Below are positions 50,316-59,103 of a stretch of DNA of 64,000 bases, one piece after another. Position numbers and translations under genes: made by a program. The DNA is from Sarcodiotheca gaudichaudii (lineage: Eukaryota > Rhodophyta > Florideophyceae > Gigartinales > Solieriaceae): positions 1-64,000 of the forward strand of contig JAUKVZ010000009.1 in the NCBI GenBank assembly GCA_032355985.1. The letters are read 5' to 3'. Within the stretch, counting starts at the first letter, position 1; every line of letters starts with the position of its first letter. Below the pieces are notes generated by a model. The model worked only from the letters and a program-made list of their open reading frames with translations, searched no databases and was not told the origin of the DNA.

Positions 50316-51614
50316 TCAGATGATGATGCCGGCGATCGAAGCCGTCAGCCAGCTGGCCAATGCGCCGCCCAGCATCGCCTTGAGCGCCAGCGACACAATG
50401 ACGCCGCGTTTCTCCGGGGCAAGCACCGTGAGGCCGCCGATCTGGATGCCGATGGAAGCGAAGTTGGCGAAGCCACAGAGAGCGAAGGTCGCGATGGTGA
50501 TCGTCTTCTGCGAGATGGCGCCGTCGCCCGTGCGCTGCGCCGCTTCACCAAGCGATTCATACGCGTACAACTCCGTCACCAGCAGCTTCTCGCCAAGCAG
50601 CGATCCGAAGAAGCGGCAGTCCGCCGGCGGCACGCCCATCACCCACGCCAGCGGCGACAGCAGCAGCCCGAGGATCGACTGAAGGTTGAATGTCTCCATG
50701 CCCAGCGCGCTGACGATCTGAGATCCGAAGTTCGTCTCCCCGAACGCCTCCAGCGGCCAGTTCACCAACGCCAACAACGCGACGAAAGCGATCAGCATCG
50801 CGCCCACATTCAGACACAGATGCAGCCCTTCCGAAGCGCCGTGCGCCGCGGCGTCAAACACATTCTGCGACTGACGGCCGAACGATTTAAGCGAGACATG
50901 CTCTTCGACGGGCGTTTCCTGCTGAGGCACGATGATGCGGGCGATGACGAAGGCCGCCGGTGCGGACATCACGCTTGCCGCCAGCAGATTCTTGATGACG
51001 GACACGCGCATCGCATCATCAGCATCGGCGCCGCCGACAAGCGTGCCGACGTACACGGCCAGCACGGATCCGGCCACGGTCGCAAAGCCGCCGACCATCA
51101 GCGTCGCATATTCGCTTCTTGTGAGCTTGTTGAGATAGGGACGCACGCACAGGGGCGCCTCCGTCTGCCCGACAAAGACGTTGGACGCCATGACCATCGC
51201 CTCGGCGCCCGTCACACCCATCGTCTTGCGAAACACCCACGCGAGGGCGGCGATGATGCGCTGCATCACGCCGATGTGATACAGCGTCGCCATCAGTGCG
51301 GCGAAGAAGATGATCACCGGCAGCACGCGCACGGCGAAGATAAAGCCGATGGGATTATCGTCCTTCAGCAGCGCATCCCCGAAGACGAACGCAATCCCCG
51401 CATCCGCCTTGAGAATCACCTGATTGACGAACTGCGCCAGCCAGTCAAAGAGGTTGACGACGCCCGGCGTCTTCAGCAGCAGCAGGCCGATCGCACACTG
51501 CGCCGCCACGCCGATGAGCGCCAGGCGCAGCGGGAAGCGTCGCCGATCCTCGCTCAGAAGTGCCGCAATTCCGAGGAGAATCACGATGCCCAGCACGCCG
51601 CGCAGATCGCCCAT
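50316..51614 (-). CDS. Concentrative nucleoside transporter (NupC/CNT family)
   Basis: A 432-residue inner-membrane transporter starting MGDLRGVLGIVILLGIAAL. CNT-family segments include GFIFAVRVLPVIIFFAALMATLYHIGVMQ, GVTGAEAMVMASNVFVGQTEAPLCVRPYL (the EAPL nucleoside site) and LCGFANFASIGIQIGGLTVLAPEKR. Family length is 400-430. The ATG overlaps the stop of the thymidine kinase gene (TGATG), so import and phosphorylation of thymidine/pyrimidine nucleosides are coupled. Coupling is probably to a sodium or proton gradient. Confidence 0.93.
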   Translation of the reverse strand: MGDLRGVLGIVILLGIAALLSEDRRRFPLRLALIGVAAQCAIGLLLLKTPGVVNLFDWLAQFVNQVILKADAGIAFVFGDALLKDDNPIGFIFAVRVLPVIIFFAALMATLYHIGVMQRIIAALAWVFRKTMGVTGAEAMVMASNVFVGQTEAPLCVRPYLNKLTRSEYATLMVGGFATVAGSVLAVYVGTLVGGADADDAMRVSVIKNLLAASVMSAPAAFVIARIIVPQQETPVEEHVSLKSFGRQSQNVFDAAAHGASEGLHLCLNVGAMLIAFVALLALVNWPLEAFGETNFGSQIVSALGMETFNLQSILGLLLSPLAWVMGVPPADCRFFGSLLGEKLLVTELYAYESLGEAAQRTGDGAISQKTITIATFALCGFANFASIGIQIGGLTVLAPEKRGVIVSLALKAMLGGALASWLTASIAGIII

Positions 51615-52177
51615 CAATCGCCTCCAGCCGGTTTCGGCGCATGCAGATGTCTGCGGCAGCGATTCTCGAACATGCCCGGGCCGCCGACGACGATGGGCTC
51701 TTTGGATTCGAACAGCCGAATGGTGTGCACTGCCGGATGGCCGCAGATCGCGCACGGCGCCGTCAGCTTGATGACTTCATCCGCCTCGATGAGCAGCAGG
51801 GCCATCTCGCCGAAAGGCTCGTTCATGCTGGTGCGATCCAGGCCCGCCAGCACAAGCTCCGAACCGCGACCGAGCAGGACGGTGATAATCTCATGCAGCC
51901 CTTCGATGAAAAAGTGCGCTTCATCCAGGCCGATCACATCCGCATCGATCGAAAGCAAATCTTGCGGCGATTCGATCGCAGCGCCGGACATGGAGCGCCC
52001 ATCGTGCGTCGTCAGATCCGTCGGGTGGTAGCGATCATCAAGCGATGGCTTGACGCATGCGACGCGCCTGCCTGCATCGGCGGCGACTTCGAGACGCTCG
52101 ATGAGCGCCGTCGTTTTGCCGGCGAACATCGGCCCGCAGATCACCGTCAGCCGGCCCGCAGGCCCGTCGCCATCCAT
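51614..52177 (-). CDS. tdk: Thymidine kinase (type II)
   Basis: A 187-residue enzyme that phosphorylates thymidine with ATP for salvage. Walker A is GPMFAGKTT; Walker B is VIGLDEAHFF; the substrate loop and structural zinc cysteines are in CAICGHPAVHTIRLF and near the C-terminal NRCRRH. ATG 52177 is chosen because it lies 7 nt after a TAACAT box and matches normal family length; an upstream extension of 18 codons has no such context. It forms a two-gene salvage operon with the nucleoside transporter. Confidence 0.93.
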   Translation of the reverse strand: MDGDGPAGRLTVICGPMFAGKTTALIERLEVAADAGRRVACVKPSLDDRYHPTDLTTHDGRSMSGAAIESPQDLLSIDADVIGLDEAHFFIEGLHEIITVLLGRGSELVLAGLDRTSMNEPFGEMALLLIEADEVIKLTAPCAICGHPAVHTIRLFESKEPIVVGGPGMFENRCRRHLHAPKPAGGD

Positions 52178-52190
52178 GAACATCATGTTA
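52178..52190 (-). promoter_or_regulatory. -10 box TAACAT, 7 nt before tdk (near-leaderless)
   Basis: On the minus strand TAACAT (52190-52185) is followed by GATGTTC and the ATG at 52177. Confidence 0.4.
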
Positions 52191-52228
52191 ACGAACGAAA
52201 GCGCGGGATCGGCCAGACGCCGGCAGCG

Positions 52229-52288
52229 CAAAAAGAAAGATCAGGAAGCTCTTCCCTCGTTTGCGGCACAAGGGGCGCTTCCTGATCT
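52229..52288 (-). terminator. Terminator of RRM gene 3
   Basis: A perfect 12-bp inverted repeat (52238-52249 with 52277-52288, AGATCAGGAAGC on the plus strand) with a 27-nt loop, followed on the minus strand by TTTCTTTTTG. It lies 40 nt after the RRM stop and just before tdk. Confidence 0.75.
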
Positions 52289-52328
52289 CTCAAAATAGTG
52301 TCGTTCTTGCGTCAGATCCGCCGGTGAT

Positions 52329-52607
52329 TCACCAGCGGCCGCCGCCGCCTCCGCCCGATCGCTCGGTGCGCGGGCGCGCCTCGTTGACTTTGAGCTGGCG
52401 GCCCATGTGCTCCTGCCCGTTGAGCGCCTCGATCGCGGCGCGAGCCTGCGCATCATCGGTCATCTCGACAAACCCGAAACCGCGCGCTCGCCCGGTCTCA
52501 CGATCCACCATCAACACCACGTCTTTCACTTCGCCGTGCTGACTGAAGAGCTCCGCGATGTCCGTATCGGAAGCCTGAAACGAAAGATTGCCTACGTAGA
52601 TCCTCAC
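52329..52607 (-). CDS. RRM-type RNA-binding protein (glycine-rich), copy 3
   Basis: A 92-residue protein, (M)[26 protein letters not shown]..., with RNP2 IYVGNL, RNP1 RGFGFVEM and a Gly-rich end GGGGGGRW. I set the start at GTG 52607 because it gives the same length and N-terminus as the other two copies and is preceded by the same conserved leader; the frame is open upstream into that leader. It is the only copy without a desaturase neighbour, and it is transcribed alone. Confidence 0.9.
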   Translation of the reverse strand: MRIYVGNLSFQASDTDIAELFSQHGEVKDVVLMVDRETGRARGFGFVEMTDDAQARAAIEALNGQEHMGRQLKVNEARPRTERSGGGGGGRW

Positions 52608-52723
52608 GAAACCATCCCAAAACCCGAGCGGAAGAACCCGGACGCGATCCTCGGGAGCCAGCGCGCCCGACTCGCCGCACGCAGCAGTGCTCGACCGCAC
52701 GCGCGCGACGACGCCAAATCAAT
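52608..52723 (-). promoter_or_regulatory. Conserved RRM-gene 5' leader, copy C
   Basis: Read on the minus strand, this leader shares GGCGAG (52671-52676) and TCCCGAGGATC with copies A and B. CCCGAG (52655-52650) pairs perfectly with CTCGGG (52628-52623), enclosing a 21-nt loop. A -10 candidate TATTCT (52736-52731) predicts a leader of about 116 nt. The second, competing hairpin of copies A and B is not obvious here. Confidence 0.45.
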
Positions 52724-52736
52724 CGCAAAAAGAATA

Positions 52737-53141
52737 ACAAACGAAGGCCACGCCTCCCCGCGATGGCCGCCCGCGGCCTCCGGCTTCGCGATTTCGCGCA
52801 CCACTCCCCCATTGAGAGGGGGCCTCCGGACCGACGGAACCCCCCTGCGGACCCCCTCAGGCCCATTCTCGGCGCAGAAAGCCGGATTTGGCTTGCCGCT
52901 CACCCGCTCCCTCCTTTAATCTGACAGGCGATCAGAGAGTTGGCTGGTCGATGCGCTCCTCACCCCCACTGTGGGCGGGGCGCATCGACCAGCCGATCAT
53001 TTTGGCCCGACCGATTCCCCGGACGGGCTCGCTCCCTCGCCGGCCGCAAATCTGACCACGATTCGCGGCGGATTGCGCTTGTCTCTCTGGTACCTTGAAG
53101 AACAGAGAGCGACTGCACACGCAGCCAGAGGCAGGCCGACC
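52737..53141. other. Gap without a supported gene, upstream of an LVIVD-repeat gene
   Basis: This 405-nt stretch has a short AT-rich part at its left end, C/G-rich runs near 52800-52870, and the inverted repeat at 52942-52994. No open frame in it has convincing coding character. The right part should hold the promoter of the gene at 53142. Confidence 0.5.
52942..52994. repeat. Perfect 15-bp inverted repeat
   Basis: GGCTGGTCGATGCGC at 52942-52956 and its exact complement at 52980-52994 are 23 nt apart, and the intervening C-run/G-run can pair further. It is 148 nt upstream of ATG 53142. No T-run is next to it on either strand. Confidence 0.8.
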
Positions 53142-54878
53142 ATGTCCATCAGAGTTACTTCGATCACATTCCGCGCCCCCATTCTCGCGCTCGCATCCAT
53201 CGTGATCGCGTTCATGTCACTCGCGGCGACGCCCGCCAACGCGCAGTTCACCGAGGCGCCGGCCGCGGCAGACATTCGCGACATGGGCGTCACCGAGCAT
53301 TTCCAGGATCTGCTTGATCAGTGGCGCGCCGAGATCGCCGCACAGCCCCCCGCCGGCATCGAAGAAGGCTGCGGCAACTATCGCTGCGGCTGCGGCGCTG
53401 CCTGTGGTTGCGGCGATGTGTGCGGCTGCGGCTTTGACGATCAGGGCCCGCAATACGGCCCCGATCCGCGCGGCGTCTCGTACAACGGCATCTATCAGAG
53501 CCTGCGCGTCGCCATGCGCTCTCGCATCAGTGTCGAGGAGTTTCCCGGATTCTTCTCCCGCGCCAATGATTGCTGGGGATACGTCTCATCAACCGGACGC
53601 GAATACGCCCTCGTCGGCCTCAACGCCGGCACGGCCATCGTCGAAGTCACCAACCCCGTCGCGCCGCAGATCATCAATATCATCCAGCATCCCGCCAGCA
53701 ACTGGGGCGATGTGAAAGTCTTTGGCGAATACGCCTACTCCGTCAATGAAACGGGCGACGGCGTGCACATCATCGATCTTTCCAATGTCGATGAGGGCGA
53801 TGTGCGTTTCGTCGGCACATTCGCCGGCGGCGGCGCCGTCACCAATCACAACATCGCCATCAATGAAGACTCCGGCTACGCCTACCTCTGCGGCTCGAGC
53901 ATTCTCAATGGCGGGCTCATCGCCATGGATCTCTCCGATCCTGAAGCGCCCATCATGACCGGCGCCTGGACGGAGGCGTATGTGCATGACGCCGAGATCG
54001 TCAGCTACACCGAAGGCCCATACGAAGGACACGAAATCGCCTTTCTTTCCTGCGGGCGCACCGGTCTGGCCGTCGTCGATGTCACCGACAAGCAGAACAT
54101 GATCACGCTTGCACTGCGTCAGTATCCCGGTCTGAGCTACGCGCATCAGGCATGGCTCAATGACGACAAGACACATCTATATATGAATGACGAGCTCGAT
54201 GAAGTGCAGGGCCGGGCGGATACAACACGCACGCTTGTATGGGATGTCTCCAACCTGGGCGGCATCACGCTGGCCGGCGAGTTCACCAGCCGTCGCAGTT
54301 CGATTGATCACAATCTTTACGTGCAGGGCGACATCATCTTCGAGGCCAACTACACCAGCGGGCTTCGCATCTTTAAGGTCATCCACAATCCCGCCACACC
54401 GCTGCAGGTCGGCTGGTTCGACACGTATCCCAATAGTGAGTCAGCCTCTTTCGCCGGAGCGTGGTCCGTCTTTCCATTCCCCAGCGGCAATGTGGTTGTC
54501 ACGGACATCAACCGAGGGCTCTTCATCCTCGATCCCTCCGAGGCCATCGCGTTCGAGCGCCCGCGCTTCCCGGTGCCGATTCCCGATGGCTGGCCAACCG
54601 AATATCCGGAAGGGCCCATCGTCGGCGGGACCGAGCTTCCGCCCCGCGGCAGCACGTTCTCAACACCAAACGCCGGCATCGGATCGCACAAGTCAGATCC
54701 CGGCGCGATCATCACGCCACCGTTCGGCGATGTTGATTACGACGGCGATCTCGATGCGCACGACCTGACGTACATCATTGAAAATCTCGGCACGGCGTCC
54801 ATTACGGATGATCTCAATGGCGATGGCGTGGTCGATGTGAACGATCTGATCGCGCTGATCCGCGTCATCTCCCGCTGA
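53142..54878 (+). CDS. Secreted choice-of-anchor B (LVIVD-repeat) protein with Cys-rich motif
   Basis: A 578-residue exported protein; ATG 53142 precedes the signal peptide MSIRVTSITFRAPILALASI...ANAQ and follows AGGCAGG. After a helical stretch there is a compact cysteine motif, GCGNYRCGCGAACGCGDVCGCG (shown in part here as CGNYRCGCGAACGCG), at about 72-95. The main domain (about 120-500) carries LVIVD-type propeller blades (GTAIVEVTNPVAPQIINI, VHIIDLSNVDEGDVRFVG, GLAVVDVTDKQNMITL), the choice-of-anchor B family. The end has two calcium-type repeats (DVDYDGDLDAHDLTYIIENLG, DDLNGDGVVDVNDLIALIRVI), a dockerin-like pair without the usual GPCP. Ligand unknown. It converges on the TPR kinase with a 3-nt gap. 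Confidence 0.82.
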   Translation: MSIRVTSITFRAPILALASIVIAFMSLAATPANAQFTEAPAAADIRDMGVTEHFQDLLDQWRAEIAAQPPAGIEEGCGNYRCGCGAACGCGDVCGCGFDDQGPQYGPDPRGVSYNGIYQSLRVAMRSRISVEEFPGFFSRANDCWGYVSSTGREYALVGLNAGTAIVEVTNPVAPQIINIIQHPASNWGDVKVFGEYAYSVNETGDGVHIIDLSNVDEGDVRFVGTFAGGGAVTNHNIAINEDSGYAYLCGSSILNGGLIAMDLSDPEAPIMTGAWTEAYVHDAEIVSYTEGPYEGHEIAFLSCGRTGLAVVDVTDKQNMITLALRQYPGLSYAHQAWLNDDKTHLYMNDELDEVQGRADTTRTLVWDVSNLGGITLAGEFTSRRSSIDHNLYVQGDIIFEANYTSGLRIFKVIHNPATPLQVGWFDTYPNSESASFAGAWSVFPFPSGNVVVTDINRGLFILDPSEAIAFERPRFPVPIPDGWPTEYPEGPIVGGTELPPRGSTFSTPNAGIGSHKSDPGAIITPPFGDVDYDGDLDAHDLTYIIENLGTASITDDLNGDGVVDVNDLIALIRVISR

Positions 54879-54881
54879 CGA

Positions 54882-57527
54882 TCAGCGATCCTCATCCATC
54901 GCGTCGCCGGCGATCTCCGCAAACTCCGCGGCCTGCGCCTCATCGCCAGTCGCCTGATACAGCAGCGCCAGTTGCTTGGCCGCCAGTTTGACGCGGCGCA
55001 TGTCAGGCTCCGGGCGGCTGGTCAGTGAGTCGTAACTCATCGTCAGCTCGCGCTCGGCATCCTCGTACTTGCCCTGCAGGCGCAGGCATTTGCCATAGTG
55101 CCCGCGGAAGACGGCCGTGTAGAGATGACCGGGTGGGAAGATCTGCGAAGCGGTCGCCACGGCTTCGGCCAGCAGCGCCTCGGCCTCGGCCAGTTTGCCC
55201 TGTTTCGTCAGCAGGCCGCCAAGATTGGACATCGAAACAAGCGTGCCGGGATCGGAATCCCCCAGCGTCTTCCTTCGCGCTGCGAGTGTGCGCTTGAGCA
55301 CGACCTCGGCGCCATCGATATCGCCCGCCTCTTCAAGGAAGTAGCCATAGTTGTTGAGCCAGCGCATCGTTGACGGATGCTCGTCGCCGAGATCCTCGGA
55401 GCTGATCGCGACGCACTGTTCAAAGAGCGGCCGCGCCTCGTCATACGCCTCCTGCCCCATGAGGAACATCGCCAGATCATTCATCGTCGCGATGGTGCGC
55501 GGATGGCGCTCACCGAGAATGCGCCGGCGCCCGTCGAGCGTCGCGCGAAAGATCTCCTCCGCCTCCTCATCGCGCCCCAGATCCTCGAGGATCACCGCGT
55601 AGTTCTGCATCGCCGCCAGCGTGACCGGATGATCATCACCCTTGGTCTTGCGCTGCGACTCAAGCGCGGCTTCGATCGTCTCGCATGCTTCCGTCGTGCG
55701 GCCGGCGCGCTGCAGCGTCAGCGCAAGATTCGTCTGCGCCGTGATCGTGTCCTGATCCTCCGGACCCTCTGACTTCAGGAATCCCGCAACCGCCTCCTGC
55801 TGAATCGGGATCGCCTCGTCGAAGCGACGATTGTTCACCAGGTATCCCGCCAGCGCATTTTGCGATCGCACCGTCTCGATATGACCTTCGCCCAGCAGGC
55901 GCGCGTTGCGCTCCACCTGCTCGCGCAGCTCGTCTTCATCAATCTCATGCAGATCAATGCGCAGATCGTTGAGCATCCGCTGACCCTTGCGCGTCTTCTC
56001 GTCCGTATCCCCAAGCTCCGTGCGCCGGATCTCCAGCCCGCGCTCGATGTGCGGACGCGCCAGCTCCGGCCGGCCCAGACTGCGATACGTCGATCCGATC
56101 GTCATGCGCACCGAAGCTTCGACCAGGGGCTGATCCTCAAACGCGCCGTCAATGTCCCGCGCCGCCTCATCCAGCGCCTCGCGCACCGTCAGCTCGCGCC
56201 CCAGCGACTGCTCCGGCTTGGCCGAGCCCAGCAGATCGCTCGTCAGAAACTCGTTGATCGCCTCCGCCTCAGCCTTGGAAAGATCAGCAGCTTCGCGCGA
56301 CGCGACCTCGCGCTGCAGCGCAAGCTGCGCTTCCTGCTCAGCCGCCTGGGCGCGCGTCATGCCCACGCTTGCCGCGACCAGCCCGCCGATCATCGCCAGA
56401 ATCACCACCGCCGCCGCCGCAACGCCCGCCCGATTGCGCCGGACGAACTTGCTCACCTTGTACGCCGTGCTCGGCGGACCCGCGACAACCGGCTCATGAC
56501 TCAGATGCCTTTGAATGTCAGCCGCAAATCCCGCGGCAGACGCATACCGGCGCGTGCGATCCTTCTCCATCGCGCGCATCGTGATCCAGTCCAGATCTCC
56601 CTTGAGCTGGCGCGATAGCCCGCCGAGGTCAGTCGATCGCTTCTGCGCGACCATGCGCGTCTGCTCGCGATCAAGACTCGTCAGCTTTGTGCTCGGCTTG
56701 GGCGGATCCACCTCGCGAATGCGCCGCTGAATCTCGCCATACGCCGCGCTGCGCAGCTCCTTGGCATCGAAGGGCAGCGTGCCGCAGAGCAGCTCGTACA
56801 TCAGCACGCCGAGCGAATAGATATCCGTGCGCGTGTCGATATCCAGCCCGCTCATCTCGGCCTGCTCGGGGCTCATGTACTCCGGCGTGCCGATGATCTG
56901 TCCCTGCTCGGTGAAGAGCGAGCGCTCCGTCAGGCGCGCGTGCGTCGCCTTGGCCACGCCGAAATCAATCACCTTGGGCGTCGGCTTGCCATCCTGCATC
57001 GCGATCAGCACATTGCTCGGCTTGATGTCGCGATGAATGATGCCCTTCTGATGCGCATGCTGAATCGCATCGCACACTTCGAGGATCAGACGCAGCCGCG
57101 CCTCCGTCCCCAGCTTGTTCATGTCGGCGTAGTCGGTGATCGGCACGCCCTGCACATGCTCCATCACGAAGTAAGGCCGACCAAGCTCGGTCGCCCCTGC
57201 CTCGAAAACGCGCGCGATGCATGGATGGCTCATCAAGGCCAGCGCCTGCCGCTCGGATTCGAATCGAGCCACGACCTCGCGCGTATCCATGCCCAGCTTG
57301 ATCAGCTTCAGCGCGACGCGCCGGCGCACGGCGCCCGTCTCTTCGGCGAGATACACCTCGCCCATGCCGCCCTCGCCAAGCGTGTCGATGATCCGGTACT
57401 TGCCGATGCGCTCGGGGCGATCGCCCGGCGCGGTGCCCGCATCCACGGACACCGGCCGCCTCGGGCTCGACTCCATCGTCGGCGCATCGCTCAGATCCCG
57501 CTCTTCGGGATGATCAGACATCATCAT
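54882..57527 (-). CDS. Transmembrane serine/threonine kinase with TPR sensor domain
   Basis: An 881-residue kinase beginning MMMSDHPEERD; AAGGA lies 8 nt before ATG 57527. The frame is open well upstream, but that part is antisense to the oxidase gene. The kinase domain (about 40-310) shows GEGGMGEVYLAEE, Lys in VALKLIKLGMD, HRDIKPSNVLIA, DFGVAKA and TPEYMSPEQAE. The following segment GDLDWITMRAMEKDRTRRYASAAGFAADIQRHLSHEPV is typical of planctomycete TPR kinases. A membrane helix lies near 385-410 (AAAVVILAMIGGLVAASVGM), followed by about ten kinesin-light-chain-like TPRs. Similar in architecture to the kinase at 3076 but with no adjacent sigma factor. Confidence 0.9.
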   Translation of the reverse strand: MMMSDHPEERDLSDAPTMESSPRRPVSVDAGTAPGDRPERIGKYRIIDTLGEGGMGEVYLAEETGAVRRRVALKLIKLGMDTREVVARFESERQALALMSHPCIARVFEAGATELGRPYFVMEHVQGVPITDYADMNKLGTEARLRLILEVCDAIQHAHQKGIIHRDIKPSNVLIAMQDGKPTPKVIDFGVAKATHARLTERSLFTEQGQIIGTPEYMSPEQAEMSGLDIDTRTDIYSLGVLMYELLCGTLPFDAKELRSAAYGEIQRRIREVDPPKPSTKLTSLDREQTRMVAQKRSTDLGGLSRQLKGDLDWITMRAMEKDRTRRYASAAGFAADIQRHLSHEPVVAGPPSTAYKVSKFVRRNRAGVAAAAVVILAMIGGLVAASVGMTRAQAAEQEAQLALQREVASREAADLSKAEAEAINEFLTSDLLGSAKPEQSLGRELTVREALDEAARDIDGAFEDQPLVEASVRMTIGSTYRSLGRPELARPHIERGLEIRRTELGDTDEKTRKGQRMLNDLRIDLHEIDEDELREQVERNARLLGEGHIETVRSQNALAGYLVNNRRFDEAIPIQQEAVAGFLKSEGPEDQDTITAQTNLALTLQRAGRTTEACETIEAALESQRKTKGDDHPVTLAAMQNYAVILEDLGRDEEAEEIFRATLDGRRRILGERHPRTIATMNDLAMFLMGQEAYDEARPLFEQCVAISSEDLGDEHPSTMRWLNNYGYFLEEAGDIDGAEVVLKRTLAARRKTLGDSDPGTLVSMSNLGGLLTKQGKLAEAEALLAEAVATASQIFPPGHLYTAVFRGHYGKCLRLQGKYEDAERELTMSYDSLTSRPEPDMRRVKLAAKQLALLYQATGDEAQAAEFAEIAGDAMDEDR

Positions 57528-57682
57528 CAAGGTCGTCCTTCCGGGCGTTCCCCGCCGGGATGAAAGGCGCAGAATCACCCGCGCTGCCGCAGCCCTCGCA
57601 CGAAGATTCGCTTCCGCACACAGTGTAACCCCAGCCCGGCGAAGCGCCCCACGTAAAGATGCGGCGCCCCCTCCCAAGCGAG

Positions 57683-57698
57683 TAGAATCCCCTGTCGA
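57683..57698 (+). promoter_or_regulatory. -10 box TAGAAT, 10 nt before the oxidase start
   Basis: TAGAAT at 57683-57688 and ATG at 57699 are separated by 10 nt, so the predicted leader is 3-4 nt or absent. No Shine-Dalgarno. Confidence 0.45.
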
Positions 57699-58949
57699 AT
57701 GACCCAGCCAACCGGCCACATCCTCATCGTCGGCGCCGGCGTCATCGGCGTCTGCGCCGCCTACGAACTCGCCTCCAGGGGCTACAGCGTCACCATCATC
57801 GAGCGCGATGAAGTGGGCCATGGCTGTTCCTACGGCAACGCCGGGCTCATCTCCCTCGGCCACCTTCCCATCCCCAGACCCGGACTCATCCGCCAGACCC
57901 TCAAATGGATGGCCGATGGCGACAGCCCCCTCTACATCGAACCTCGACTCGATATCGATCTCGCTCGATGGCTCTGGAAGTTCCGAGCAGCCTGCTCGCC
58001 CGATCAGCTCGAGCAGAGCATGCGCATCACCTGCGGCCTGTCGCGCCTCTCCGAAGCCGGCTTCCGCCACTTCGCCCAGACCGAACATCTCAATTTCGAC
58101 TTCCGACCCCTCGGCTATTACGAGGTCTATCGCACCGAAAAAGGCATCGAAGAATCCCAGCGCAACGCCGAAATCACCGCGCGTCACGGCTACGCCTACG
58201 AACGCATCGACGGGCCCGAACTCCATCGGCGCGAACCGGCGCTCGCAAAGGACACCATCGGCGCCATCTGGTATCCGGACAGCTTCTTCTGCGATCCCTA
58301 CCGCTTCGTCAGCGAAGTCGGCCGACTCGTCAAACGCATGGGCGTCGTCATTCGCGAGCATGTCGAAGCGAAGAGCTTCATCGAAGATGGCGATGACATT
58401 CGCGGCGTGATCACCGCGCAGGGCGAGCCGATCGAAGCGGATGCGGTGGTGCTTGCCGCGGGCATCTGGTCGGAGGCGCTCGCCCGCAAGCTGCGCATCC
58501 GCGTGCCGCTGCAGGCGGCCAAGGGATATCACCGCGACATTCCCGAGACCGATCCCCCGCTCTCGACCGCCTGCCTGCTCGGCGAATCAGCGATGGTCGC
58601 CACTCCCATGAGCGGCCATCTGCGCCTCGCCGGCACGCTCGAGTTTTCCGGTGTCAATCTTGATGTTCGCCAAAACCGATTGAACATGCTCACGGAAGGC
58701 GCGCGCAAGTACCTGCCCTCGATCAACGGCGCCGCCCCGACTTCCGAATGGGTCGGCATGCGCCCCTGCCTGCCGGATGGCATGCCCATCATCGGCTGGG
58801 CGCCCAATCATCGAAACCTCTTCATCGCAACAGGCCACGCCATGCTCGGCCTGACCTTCGGCCCGGCGACGGGACGACTGGTCGCTGAATGTGTTGCGGA
58901 GGAAGAGACGTCGATCGATATCAGCGGTCTGCGCGCGGATCGGTTCTGA
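57699..58949 (+). CDS. FAD-dependent D-amino acid dehydrogenase-like oxidoreductase (DadA family)
   Basis: A 416-residue DAO-fold flavoprotein. The FAD-binding Rossmann motif is ILIVGAGVIGVCAAYELASRGYSVTIIERDE, followed by GCSYGNAGLISLGHLPIPRPG, a DadA hallmark. The C-terminal FAD motif is WVGMRPCLPDGMPIIGWAPNHRNLFIATGHAMLGLTFGPATGRLVAE. Substrates are likely D-amino acids or a related secondary amine; the reaction is oxidative deamination using a membrane electron acceptor. DadA-type rather than glycine oxidase is suggested by length and N-terminal motif. It is a single-gene unit with a near-leaderless promoter. Confidence 0.88.
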   Translation: MTQPTGHILIVGAGVIGVCAAYELASRGYSVTIIERDEVGHGCSYGNAGLISLGHLPIPRPGLIRQTLKWMADGDSPLYIEPRLDIDLARWLWKFRAACSPDQLEQSMRITCGLSRLSEAGFRHFAQTEHLNFDFRPLGYYEVYRTEKGIEESQRNAEITARHGYAYERIDGPELHRREPALAKDTIGAIWYPDSFFCDPYRFVSEVGRLVKRMGVVIREHVEAKSFIEDGDDIRGVITAQGEPIEADAVVLAAGIWSEALARKLRIRVPLQAAKGYHRDIPETDPPLSTACLLGESAMVATPMSGHLRLAGTLEFSGVNLDVRQNRLNMLTEGARKYLPSINGAAPTSEWVGMRPCLPDGMPIIGWAPNHRNLFIATGHAMLGLTFGPATGRLVAECVAEEETSIDISGLRADRF

Positions 58950-58970
58950 AAACGACGATCGCCTCCGCCA

Positions 58971-59006
58971 CCCTCTCCCGCGCAGGCGCAGCCGAGTGGG
59001 AGAGGG
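58971..59006. terminator. CCCTCTCCC/GGGAGAGGG hairpin between convergent genes
   Basis: A 9-bp perfect stem (58971-58979 with 58998-59006) with an 18-nt loop. There is no T-run. The same motif is found as a dispersed repeat in many GC-rich genomes, so it may be a REP-like element acting as a terminator. Confidence 0.45.
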
Positions 59007-59103
59007 CAGGGTGAGGGCTCCAACCTTCTACCTATTTCTCCATGCCTCAAACTGTCTGGTTGTCAGGCTGACGAAACAGCGCGGACCGACGCTTGCGCTT
59101 GTC

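Noticed and set aside
50034-52031. A 665-codon plus-strand open frame opposite nupC, tdk and a lipoprotein gene
   Set aside because: It is Arg/His-rich, has no domain, and lies antisense to three recognisable genes; such frames arise from GC-rich codon use.
57528-58532. An in-frame N-terminal extension of about 335 codons to the TPR kinase
   Set aside because: It is antisense to the DadA-like gene; the AAGGA-preceded ATG at 57527 and the kinase family's normal start explain the gene.
58971-59006. The CCCTCTCCC/GGGAGAGGG hairpin as a novel element
   Set aside because: This motif is a well-known dispersed repeat of many GC-rich genomes; kept only as a terminator-like feature.
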